33,464 bases of DNA, taken from the NCBI GenBank assembly GCA_003667245.1, contig RCNN01000339.1:1-33464 (forward strand). The letters are read 5' to 3'. Each line of letters opens with the position of its first letter. The first letter of the stretch is position 1. A program made the translations under genes and the position numbers. The notes beneath the pieces are model-generated. The model searched no databases. It was not told the origin of the DNA and worked only from the letters and a program-made list of their open reading frames with translations. The stretch is from Heterostelium multicystogenum (Eukaryota > Evosea > Eumycetozoa > Acytosteliales > Acytosteliaceae). This document shows, in pieces, positions 10,401 to 20,432 of the stretch.

Positions 10401-11077
10401 AGATTATGAAACTATAACTAATTGTTTAAATACTTTAAGTAATGTCTTTGGTATGTTGTTGATGTTGTTGTTGGTAGTGGTGTTGCTAATTATAATAATA
10501 GTTACTATTAATGATCGGATTAAGATTAGTAATCTTTTTGTCACTGATATTTAATGTTGTTGTTGTTGTTGTTGTTGAAGATGTATAAATGATAGATTAA
10601 TTCCAAACTAGTATAAAATATGAAACAATCTGATTAAATCTAGGTTTATCTGTAATAATAAATCTATAAAAATGAAAGTTTGGTGGCATAAAATTTAAAC
10701 ACACTTAACAGTAATAAAGTATATCTTTATAACTTAAAGTATATATGGATATTGGTTGCTGATGAGCGAGTTTGGCTTGAAACAACAAGTAGATACTTAC
10801 TTAAAAACTATTTAATATTGGGGTTTGCTGTTATTGGATATGTCAAGTTTTATTTTAGAATGGTGGATGTTTAAATAATTTGAAATATTGTTGATTTGGT
10901 CCAACTTTCTGAATTAGTTCACTTTGTCATGATTTCCAATTTAAAAGGATAAAAAAGTTTTTTTTAAAATTTTTTCAAAACGATTTTTTCTATTTTTTTA
11001 AATTAACGATTGTACAGACGACCGATTAATTTAGATTACTACATAAATACATACATATATACATACAAACAAATACA
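10401..11077. promoter_or_regulatory. Divergent promoter region
   Basis: This 677-bp AT-rich stretch separates the minus-strand UBA/TPR gene from the plus-strand CGR1-like gene, so it must hold both promoters. It contains a (TGT)n tract at 10554-10578 and poly-T/poly-A runs near 10955-11000. A/T-rich sequence lies just before the ATG at 11078. No specific site is recognised. Confidence 0.5.
10554..10578 (+). repeat. (TGT)n microsatellite
   Basis: About eight TGT/TTG units lie in the 5' flank of the UBA/TPR gene, outside any supported coding frame. Confidence 0.85.
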
Positions 11078-11917
11078 ATGTCGACTTCCACTAGCTCTAT
11101 TAAAACAAGAAAGAGATCCGAACCTATAGATAATGAAAAGTTTCAAGAGATGATGAGTGCTTCCCTCACCAAGAAGAGAGGTGGCAGAGTTTCTAAAAAA
11201 AAATTATCTGATGCTGAAGAATCAACCAACACATCATCAACCATCGACTTAAACAATGATATAGAAGAACCAAAAACATACCCACCACAAATTCATCCAA
11301 TAAAGAAACTATTTCAACAATCAGCACTACAGAAACAGTCACACCAATTGTTGTTAAAGAAGAGCCCAATCCTGTCAAGACAGAAGACTTAAGTTTGGAT
11401 GATTTGTCGACTATTAGAAGATCAGTAAATAGAACTGTGGGAAAACCTGTTTCAGGTAGAGTTTGGAAAGCAAAGTCGGAAAAGTAAAGTCATACTACTC
11501 AGTAAAAATCCACAACACCAACTAATCGATATTCTATCATCTTAGGAAATATAATGTAATCAAATCTAAAGGTTTTAAGTCAACATGGGGGAAAAACAGA
11601 AGCAAAGAGAAATGAAAAAACTAATTAAAGAAAAAGAAGACGCGATTCGCGGTGCCACTAAAGAAGAAAGACAAAGAAGCGCCGCCGCTGCCAAAGAAAG
11701 AAGAAGAATAAAAGAAGCAAACGAAAAGAAGAGTGAACAATACCAAGTTGTAAGTATCCACAATAAAACATGGAAAGCTTCACAACCAAATGCATTAACA
11801 ACTATCATTTAATCATTGTAGATTACCAATACACAAAAATTTGAAAAAACTTACAAAGAAACAAAAGAAATACATCAAGATGCTATAATTCCATTTTCAA
11901 CCAATAAATTTTATTAA
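11078..11917 (+). CDS. CGR1/CCDC86-like ribosome biogenesis protein
   Basis: Three exons: 11078-11483, 11546-11749 and 11822-11917, with introns GTAAAG...TTAG and GTAAGT...GTAG. The N-terminus is Ser/Thr/Lys-rich (MSTSTSSIKTRKRSEPID). The conserved C-terminal block starts at VNRTVGKPVSGRVWKAKSEK, continues with KSTW, then a Lys/Arg/Glu-rich helix (QREMKKLIKEKEDAI ... EERQRSAAAAKERRRIKEAN), and ends VITNTQKF. The SGRVWK entry and the charged helix followed by VI.N..K match the Cgr1/CCDC86 family, nucleolar proteins needed for 60S rRNA processing. One-base shifts occur at 11272-11276 (A run, one base short) and 11587-11591 (G run, one base long). The corrected length is near 235 residues. Confidence 0.75.
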
Positions 11918-12085
11918 ATATAAACATTTATGTTTATTATTATTATCATTGTTTTGTTGTTGTTATTGGTGATTTAAAATATTACTTCTTTATTAATAAA
12001 ACTTTATACTACAATATGATTTTGCGCATAATTTCGAGAAAAGCAAACAAAATATACTCCTATCCGAATAAAAACAAGATAAAGA
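11918..12085. other. Convergent 3' ends
   Basis: A 168-bp AT-rich spacer between the CGR1-like gene and the Rab gene, which end towards each other. It contains AATAAA-like sequences on both strands, as expected for two polyadenylation regions. Confidence 0.6.
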
Positions 12086-12926
12086 TCAATTACAACATCC
12101 GCTCTTCTTTTGTTGTTGCTGATTTTGTTTATCATCTCTTTGATTTAGCTATACGGGATAGAGAAGGTTGTTTAGCAGATTGATAGCAGTCCATTTTGGT
12201 TATTATACTTACTGAAACTGTTTGTGGCTTCTTGTTGACTACAACCATCTTTCCTTCTTTTATTAATTTTACAACTTGTCTTGTAGCATCTTCGAATGCT
12301 CTCTCTACATTTGTGTTATCCTTTGCACTGGTTTCAATAAAGAGGATATTATTCTCTTTGGCAAACCTCGAACCCTCTTCAAAGGTCACAACACGCCTGT
12401 CATTGTTGTCACACTTATTTCCTATTAAAAGAGTAACAATATTCTCTCCGGACATCTGAGAAATCTCTTCAAGCCAACTTCCCAAATACTGGAAAGACTG
12501 ACGATTTGAAATATCATACACTAACAATGCAATATGAGCACCTCTATAATAATTATTTGTAATAGATCTAAATGATTCTTGTCTGCCTAATAGTAGTTTT
12601 AAAATAACATTAGCATGCTAGACTTTGAGCAATATCTAAGATAGTGGTTTGCCTACAGTATCCCATATTTCTAATTTGATTTTATATGTGCCATCCAACT
12701 CCATCGTCTTTGATTGAAACTCAACTCCAACGGTTGTGTCCAACTCTGCTGAAAACTCTTTTTCACAGAACTGTAGCAAGAGAGAGCTCTTTCCGACACC
12801 TGATGAACAAATAGAATCATTCTGTCAATATCAATCGATCATCAAAGATGTACACAACTTGCTAAGAACGCACTACTACATACATGGTGGACCAGTAACT
12901 ATACACTTGAAATGATATTCCTCCAT
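12086..12926 (-). CDS. Rab family GTPase (Rab2/Rab14-like)
   Basis: Four exons: 12926-12884, 12799-12657, 12586-12213 and 12148-12086, giving about 207 residues. G1 is GPPCVGKSS, switch I has the conserved Thr in DTTVGVEF, G3 is WDTA(G)QESFRSI, G4 is GNKCD and G5 is ETSAK. The C-terminus ends KKSGCCN, a CCX prenylation site for double geranylgeranylation. TVGVEF, WDTAGQESFRSI and YYRGAHIALLVYD place it near the Rab2/Rab4/Rab14 branch of vesicle-transport GTPases, which act at Golgi and endosomal membranes. At the third exon start (about 12583) the sequence has one G where GG is expected, so the second Gly of DTAG is lost by a one-base shift. The G1 loop has Pro-Pro-Cys where most Rabs have Asp-Ser/Thr-Gly, which is unusual. 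Confidence 0.85.
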
Positions 12927-13185
12927 ATCTATGTTGATGTTTTAAATTATTTGTTAATTAAACAAAAGTTACAATTTTACGTGATTTTTTTGCAAATCAT
13001 CAGTAAATTTCTTTGGAAAAAAAAAAAGTGGGTGGTGCAATGATTCTTGTTTACTTTATTTGACCCATGAATCATGTGACTAAAAGTATACCCAAGCCCT
13101 GTTAAATAAATAAATATTATATTATTTTATTGAACTAGATATAAAATTTTGTCTGTAATAATATATCTTTTTTTTTTTTGTTAAT

Positions 13186-14230
13186 TTATTTTGATGAACC
13201 AATTAAAGTTCCCATCTGACAGTAATCGCCTGGTTTTACATTGAATTCGAAATCGTTGGCTTCGAATATCAGCACAACTGTACTACCTAAATGGAATTGT
13301 CCAATTTCTTGACCTTTTGTTTGTTGTACTGGTTCATCGTATGTTCTATCGTAAGAGTGGCTTCCAACACCATTCCATGAGAAATACTCCAAATTCTTAC
13401 ATCTGAAATCACGTGTGATACGATTGGAGTTTACTTGATCATCAAAGCTGAGTGAGATTGAACCAACATTGTAGGCACCAACTGCAGTCAATGAGTAGAA
13501 TCCATGCAACCAGTCACCCATAAGTACTATTCTCTCGTTCAGGGCGAAAAGACTAGGGATTAACTTTAAAAATGGTTTATTTACAGGGAAGAGTGTACCT
13601 GGGAAGTGACTACGCTTTGTGATGGACCAATCCTCGGATGAATGGATACGGTGGTAATCACCTGGGCTGAGATACAAAATACATTGATAGAGCTTAGTGT
13701 TTTGGCGTTTTAAAAGTGTGGAAGGATCGCATCCCAAGAATTGATTGATAGAGTATGTTACTCCTTTGACTTGTTCAAACTTTTTCACCTACAACTTCTC
13801 CACAAGCCAATACACGACCATCTACAGGGCTGACCATTCCACCTTGTGCAATTGGTCTGGCACCCTCTTTGATGGGACGCGAGAAGAAATCTGCCAATGA
13901 GGGGTATGATTCTAATGGTGCTGGAATCTCATCCATGTTGCAACGGAAAGTATATGCCCAAGCAGAGTATACTGGCTTTCTGAGTGCAACTGGAAGATGA
14001 CGACGATTGATCATACCCCAGATATAAGACATTGTAACACCCAACAAATCCCAACGGAACAATTGTGGTGGTTTTTTGATGGGGATCTTTCTAATGATTG
14101 ACCAACCTTTACGTGTGATTCTTTGGGATCCTTTGACCATTGCCTTTGGTATCGCTGTAACCAAACGTAATGGATTTTTGGATGTCTGATTATGGTTTGT
14201 TTGAGAAGAAGATACTGATTTCTTTGTCAT
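13186..14230 (-). CDS. Phosphatidylserine decarboxylase
   Basis: The enzyme decarboxylates phosphatidylserine to phosphatidylethanolamine in a membrane, normally mitochondrial. The single exon starts at ATG 14230 and encodes about 348 residues. The basic, Ser-rich start (MTKKSVSSSQTN) followed by many Lys/Arg and no acidic residues looks like a mitochondrial targeting sequence. A hydrophobic segment follows (WDLLGVTMSYIWGMI). Family motifs are YPSLADFFSRPIKEG, SPVDGRV (Asp of the catalytic triad), GDYHRIHSS (His) and HLGSTVV, where LGST is the autocleavage site that yields the pyruvoyl Ser. After it comes FEFNVKPGDYCQMGTLIGSS. A one-base shift in a T run at 13781-13785 (AAAAA on the coding strand) breaks the frame between GEVVGEK and FEQVKGVTYS. 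All catalytic motifs are present on both sides, so I treat it as functional. Confidence 0.92.
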
Positions 14231-15082
14231 ATTTATTTATTATTATTATTGTTATTATTATTGTAATATCAAAGATAAATAAATAATATTATATAAATTA
14301 TAAATATAAATATATTGTAACCAAATGATACCAATACCAAATCTAATCAATAAATAAAGTGGACAAGACAAGTAAAAAAGCAACAACAACAACAATAATA
14401 ATAATCCAACCTAATCCTAATATGATATCTGTACGATTTTTATTTCTTTTTGACTATATATGATTAAAAGCAAAAATGAAAATAAAAATGGTAGTGTGGT
14501 GTTGTTTTATAAGTATGAAAGGTCACTCTTTATCTTTCTTGTTTGTAATAATATAATAATATCACTTTACGTTACGTCAAAGGGGTAACTAGTTTGCTGG
14601 AATGGAGAAAGTGTTGCAGTGGGAGAAGTTGACAAAATAAATAGTATTTTATTTTAATTAATTGAACGATATTTTTGTTGTTTTTTTTTTGTTTTTGTCC
14701 GATTTTAATCTTATTACCATGGGAAAAGGAGTTGTCACCTTTTGTACTGCAAAAATCTTTAAAAAAATATATTTTTGTTTTTGTTTTTTAAAAACACCCA
14801 GTGAAAAAGTAAAATAATCAAATATGACTACTATTTTTAATAAGCATTTACATGGTTTGACAAAAAGTGTCCAGCAACGTGAAGTGATCTGATCCAATAA
14901 TTATTTTATGAAATTCATTAAGATATCAAATATACAATAATTGGAAATAGTACACTCAAAAATACTCTATACCTGCAAAAATCAAAGTTCTTGTAGGTGT
15001 TTGAGACCAACATAAATGACATTTAATGATTATTTCTTATTGATTGTTAGCTGGCTATTAAAAATACAATTGAATGTATTGG
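14231..15082. other. Intergenic region between decarboxylase and desaturase genes
   Basis: An 852-bp AT-rich spacer holding the promoter of the decarboxylase gene and the 3' end of the desaturase gene, both minus strand. TTACGTTACGTCAAAGG near 14568-14584 includes a TGACGTAA-like core on the minus strand, a possible bZIP/CRE-type site; this is inference. The frame at 14658-14897 is a low-complexity translation and not a gene. Confidence 0.4.
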
Positions 15083-16172
15083 TCAACTTATTCGCAAGGG
15101 CATCTGTATTATCACCTGCCCAGCTTGATCGTCAGCGCGTGGAATTGCACCAGTTAGTTGAGTGATAATCTCCTCCAAACGCTTCCAGAAACCAATGGAT
15201 GCTAAATATGGGTTCAACCATCCGTTTGTAATGCAATAGTACTTGTCGAATGGATTTCTGTGGTGAATGGCATGATCACGCTTGGAAAGAATGATACCAT
15301 ACTTTTGAAGGAAGCGAACATATGATGGTAGGGTATAGGTGTGACTCCACTTGTGAATTTGGTTGGTCAACATTACCCAAAATGCCAATTGAACTAGGAA
15401 ACACTGCAAAAACATGTCATAACTATCATCATTGACTTGAGCAAAAGATGTAAACAACAAAACCGGAATAGTTAACATGCAATTGTCTCCATTTGTTTCG
15501 ATAAAGTCATGTTTTGTCATTTGAGTTGGGACGACATGGTGCTCACGGAATGATCTGATAAAACTATTTCCAACCAAAGGTGTATCCAATGATCCCCATG
15601 TATCAGCAGCCCCCTAATATTAAGGCATTAGTAAAAACATTATTAGATAAAGGCAATAACAACTTACAATGTACAATTCCCGAGAAAAAGTCGGCAGTCA
15701 ACATTGCCAAAACAGTCGACATGAAGAAAATCCAGATGTTTCGAGCGAAATACCATGAAAACATCTTTACAATCGATAGTGTGAGGAGAACGACAAAAGC
15801 GACTACAGAAACAATTTCCTGACGACGCTTACCAGCGGTGTATCTCGACTTTAAATCGGCTGACTTTTCTTTAACCGAAGATGATAATATTGATTTGTTA
15901 TTATTTAAACTATTATTTTCATTTTGTTGTTCATCTTGTTGTTTATTAATTGAAACAGATGTCGACACCTGTTGTTGTTGTTGTTGTTGTTGTTTTTGTT
16001 GATTTCTTTGCTTAAGTTGATTCAGTTCATTTACTTGATTCTGATTCTCATCGACAAACAACCCCATTACCGCAGTTGATGGTATAGAGGTTGGAGTCAA
16101 TGGTTGCTGAGAGGTGCTGATTAAATCATCTAGCTTGGGATATGTGATTTTTTCTTCGTCCAAAGTAGTCAT
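15083..16172 (-). CDS. PEDS1: Plasmanylethanolamine desaturase (Kua/TMEM189/CarF family)
   Basis: This family introduces the vinyl-ether double bond of ethanolamine plasmalogens in the ER membrane, using a di-iron centre held by His clusters. Exon 1 is 16172-15668 and exon 2 is 15613-15083, with a 54-bp intron (GTAAGT...TTAG). The cytosolic N-terminus is Gln/Asn-rich with a CAA-encoded Gln run. Membrane segments follow (VVAFVVLLTLSIV, NIWIFFMSTVLAML). Motifs are GIVHWAADTWGS across the splice site, FREHHVVPTQMTKHDFIETN, GDNC, NQIHKWSHTY, DHAIHHRNPFDKYYCITNGW and LTGAIPRADD, all close to animal TMEM189. The exon junction carries five Gs (15610-15614 on the plus strand) where four keep HWAAD in frame. 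The last residues after RADD are uncertain. The ATG at 16172 is the first in the frame. Confidence 0.9.
15970..15997 (-). repeat. CAA repeat encoding poly-Gln
   Basis: About nine consecutive Gln codons lie in the N-terminal tail of the desaturase, outside the conserved catalytic domain. Confidence 0.85.
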
Positions 16173-17066
16173 TTGGTGTTGGTCTTTTCTCGATAATAGT
16201 ATTTGTGATGTAATGGTATAAATCCCCAATTTCTCAGGTTAACTCTATCTAATCTTATAAAAGCCTAAGAGTTTTGATATTTGCGGTTTGTGATCTTCTA
16301 GTTGAATCACAACACAGAATAAATATAAAGATATCTAGATGAGGTGAGTTGATTGTAATGATTAATTATAACTATGGTAATATAACTTATTATAGAATTC
16401 TATTAATATTTGTTGTTGTTGACTGACTGCTGTTAACCACAATACAGTGAAAGGTTATATTATTATAATTATAATTATTGAACAAGTGGTGTAAAAGAGA
16501 ATGGTTGTGAGAACCTTGATCAAAAGTTATCGATAACTTTGAGGTTGTTTTTTTTTTTTTTTTTTTAATTTAATTTAATTTTTTAAAAAAGAGGATGATT
16601 TTTTTACCGTCGATAAGTCAAGTAAAAACACAATTGTTGTCATGAAAAATCAAAATATCATAATTTGGATTAACCATCATGAATAGCATTTTGTTTGATG
16701 ATGTCATGCTCAACTCTTCATGAATACTATTGATATCCATCCTTTAATATCAACAATTAAATACTATAATATTATCTCCTAATACTATTCTTTATTTTTT
16801 TTTTTTTTATATTCTTACCTAGTAATTATTCAGCATCAAAATGTAACTAAATGTAAATGAAAAACAAATTAGGTGTTTGTTTTTTTTAATCATTTTCAAA
16901 CACCACTGATGTAGTTGCAAAATAGTCGTCAATTTTTACCAAAATAGGATGATAAAATAATTAAAAGAAATCGTGTATATCATAATAATATATAAGTCAC
17001 TAACTTCAAAATCTTAATTAAAAAGTTTCAGATTGTATAATATTTTTATAACTTTTATTGATATAA
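16173..17066. promoter_or_regulatory. Promoter region of the desaturase gene
   Basis: An 894-bp AT-rich gap between the Ca2+-ATPase 3' end and the desaturase start. It holds an 18-bp perfect palindrome (16523-16540), a 19-base T run (16548-16566) and a second T run near 16795-16809. Oligo-T tracts are common near dictyostelid transcription starts. No gene is seen. Confidence 0.5.
16523..16540. promoter_or_regulatory. Perfect 18-bp palindrome
   Basis: AAAGTTATCGATAACTTT reads the same on both strands. It lies about 350 bp upstream of the desaturase ATG and just before a long T run. It could be a binding site for a dimeric regulator. Confidence 0.5.
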
Positions 17067-20000
17067 TTATTGAGAAGATGGGTTGGTTGGCAAATAAATA
17101 GATGTTCTTGTTGGACGACGTACAACGTCTACGAGTGAAGTATTTTCGTTTGTTTTTTGATAGTTCTTGAATGCGTTGACAACACGAATCTTTTGATGTG
17201 TTTGTCTGACAAGCTGCCAACCACGACCAACTTCTACAGGTGGCTCAGTTACAGAGTTACGACGGTCAGTATTTTCAGTGGGAATTGCTTGAGGAACAGA
17301 GAGAGGGAGATCTCCACCGCTAGAGGACTGACTATCTGATTCTGGTTTGAGTTGAATGTCAACAAGTTGGGTGGTTTCGGTGGTGTTATCGACGCTCGAT
17401 GAAATAGTGGTGGTTTCGGGTGATTTTCCGATTGTAGCAGAGGCTTCGTTGCTTGGGATTGAAGTATCGACTGGTGGTGTATAAATGGTCTCGGATGTCT
17501 CTGGGAGTGATTTAGAAACTGGTGCTTCCTTGATTGGGATCATACGGAGCATGAGACCCCATGGTAATGAAACGGCACCTGTGATGACACAAGCTGCCCA
17601 TTCTTGAATCTTGAGCTGGTCGGTTGAGGTTGCAGAGCTACCAAAAGGTAACAAATATTACTTGGATGACAATGGTAGCCGACAAGACAATGACAAAGAT
17701 TGGATTGTTGAGAATTCCTTTGAATGGATTAACACTGGCTGTCAAGAGACGACTGTTGACTTCATTGAAAAGTTGTAAAAATACAAAGGTGTTGAATAGA
17801 ATGGTGTAATGATGTACAGAGTCTTTGGTGATATTGTAGTCAACAAAGTTGGAGTAGATATCGTGTCCCTTGTAGAGCAAAACAAACAAAATGACTAGTT
17901 GAAGTACAGATTGTCCAATGATATTCTTCCACATGTAACGGGTAATTAATGGTGCATTCTTTCCGTTGGGTGGACGGTCCAACAACTCTGGAGTGGGTGG
18001 CTCAGTGGCAAGGGCAAGTGCAGCCAAGGTATCCATAATCAAATTGACCCAGAGCAATTGTACAGCAGTGAGTGGTGATTCTCCACTACCTGAGATAGTA
18101 CCAACAAAAGCAATGGTAACGGCTACAATATTTACTGTCAACTGGAATTGCAAGAACTTACAGATAGCATCATAGATATTACGTCCCCACAATACAGCAC
18201 GAACGATTGAGGCAAAGTTATCATCGAGCAAAACTACATCAGAAGCAGCAATAGCAACTTCAGTACCAGCAATACCCATAGAAAAACCGACATTGGCCAA
18301 CTTTAATGCAGGACCATCATTGGTACCATCACCAGTTACGGCTACAACTTCACCCAAATCCTTCAAACGACCAACCAACAACTGCTTGTCAGTGGGAGAT
18401 GAACGAGCAAGCACCTGAAGACGAGGTAGAATAGCATCCATTTCCTCGCGAGAGAGATTACGGAATTTAGGTCCTTCCATACAGATACCATCCTCTGTCA
18501 AGATACCACAGTTCTTGGCAATGTTACGAGCAGTTACAATGTTGTCACCAGTGACCATACGTACGGTAATACCTGCACGTTGACATTGGCGAACGGCATC
18601 TGGTACTTCTGGTCTGAGTGGATCTTTGATACCTACGATACCAATATAAATAAGATTGGTCTCTGGTGCCTCTTTCTTAAAATCTGTTGGTGAATCGATT
18701 GGGAAATCACGATAGGCAAGTCCAATGGTTCTGAGTGCATCAGTAGCAAAGTTGTTGATGGACTCTTCAAACATCTGACGGACACTATTGCTAATTGGTT
18801 GAACTTGACCGTTTTGGTCAATGTATCTATCACATTGAGCTAGAATGATTTCAGATGCACCTTTCTGGTAGAAACGTAGGGTTTTTTCGTCATTCTGTAC
18901 CAAGACACCCATACGCTTACGAGCGGATGAAAATGGATATAATTCACGAATTTGTAAACGACGACGAACCTCTTGATAATCTGAACCAAATAGCTTTCCA
19001 AAATTCAAAAGCGCACATTCAGTCTTTGAACCAATAAACTCAAGCTTTCCTTTGTTGGAAACACCTTCGTAGGCATTAGAGTTTATAGCGATACCGTCAG
19101 TCAAAATGATAGCAACATCTTTTGGAAGTGTTGATGCGAATGCAGCACAATCCTCAAACAATGATCCTACATATCCAGTGACAACGGTCATAACATTTTG
19201 AGTCAAAGTACCAGTCTTGTCAGAGCAAATGTTGGTGGCACTACCCATTGTTTCACATGAAGCCAAGTGACGAACCAAATTATTTTCTTTGTACATCTTC
19301 AACATACCATAGGCAAGTGCCATTGTTACAGCGAGTGGTAGACCTTCTGGTACAGCTACTACAATAATTGTGATCGCACCAATGACCATCTTGGTTACAT
19401 CAGAGGCAGCTTCACTAGTAATATCCTCGTGGTTGACTTTCTTCTCGATGAAATACTTTGGAATAACAATGAGGAGCAAAAGAACTGCCGCAGACAAACC
19501 AAATTTACCAATATTCGCTGCTAGATGAGAAAGCTTCTCTTGAAGTGGTGTATCCTCTGACTCAACACGCAATGACATCATTGTCTTTCCGTTGAATGAA
19601 TTTACACCGACGGCAGTAACTAACATCTTTCCGAAACCTTCCAAGACCAAACTACCAGATATAAAGAATGGATCGAGACCATCCTCAGTGAAACCCTTCT
19701 TGATTGGATTAGATTCACCAGTTATTGATGATTCATCGCAAGTGATTGAATGTCCCTCTACAAAAACACCATCAGCGCATACAATGTCACCAGTGTCCAA
19801 CTGAATGACATCACCTACACGCACATCAAAAATAGAAATCTGGCACTGCTCTCCTGAACGAATTGCTTTGATCTGTTTATCCGATGTCTTTTCATTGAGG
19901 TCACGGAATCTAGCTTGATTCTTATAGTCGTTGGTGGAAGTAACTGCAACTACAATTATTACTGCAACCAAAATCGCTACACCATCAATCCATCCTGTCT

Positions 20001-20432
20001 TGGGATCATGTGATGTAAATGGAATGGCACCCAACACAATGGAAACAACAGCTGCTACGATCAACAAAATCAAAATGTGATCAGAGAGTGCATCTAAAAT
20101 AATGCTCCATAGTGGTTGATGAGGTGGTGGTGGTAATACATTTTGCCATATCTAAATTAGAGATTGTTTGGAGGTTAGAGGCGCCAACATAAGATTGCTT
20201 TTTCAAAATGCATGCATACTTTTCAATTCTTGCTGTTTCTGTTGAATTCTGTTCGTTTGGTAGACCATTTTTAACAGATGATTTTAAAGCTTCGGCAAGA
20301 CCAGAAGGTCCACCTAATTCTTTTAGAAGGTCTGGATTCTTTGGTACATCTACTAATTGTCCCAAAGTTTTTGATATCCAACTTGAACTCCTCAGTCATC
20401 GGATCTAATCCGATACTTTGTAGTTCACTCAT
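17067..20432 (-). CDS. patA: PatA-type P-type Ca2+-ATPase (PMCA family)
   Basis: Pumps Ca2+ out of the cytosol using ATP; in Dictyostelium PatA sits on the contractile vacuole and plasma membrane. Exon 1 (20432-20220, MSELQSIGLDPMTEEF) joins exon 2 (20151-17067) over a 68-bp intron. The protein has about 1,100 residues. Motifs in order: WSIILDALSDHI entering the first membrane pair, ITGESNPIKK (actuator loop, near residue 215), VPEGLPLAVTMALAYGM (Ca2+ site), CSDKTGTLTQNV (phosphorylated Asp, near 382), GDGTNDGPALK (hinge) and NLIMDTLAALALATEPP. The tail after the last membrane segment is about 150 residues: Ser/Thr-rich, then VGRGWQLVRQTHQKIRVVNA, like the animal PMCA calmodulin-binding region. 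One-base shifts occur at 20368-20372, 20141-20144 and 17643-17646. Between the last two, more than 800 codons are open. Confidence 0.93.

Noticed and set aside
11575..11808. Minus-strand frame with hydrophobic composition
   Set aside because: Antisense shadow of the charged helix of the CGR1-like protein.
14658..14897. 79-codon minus-strand frame
   Set aside because: Translation of poly-A/poly-T-rich promoter sequence with biased Lys/Phe content and no conserved motif.
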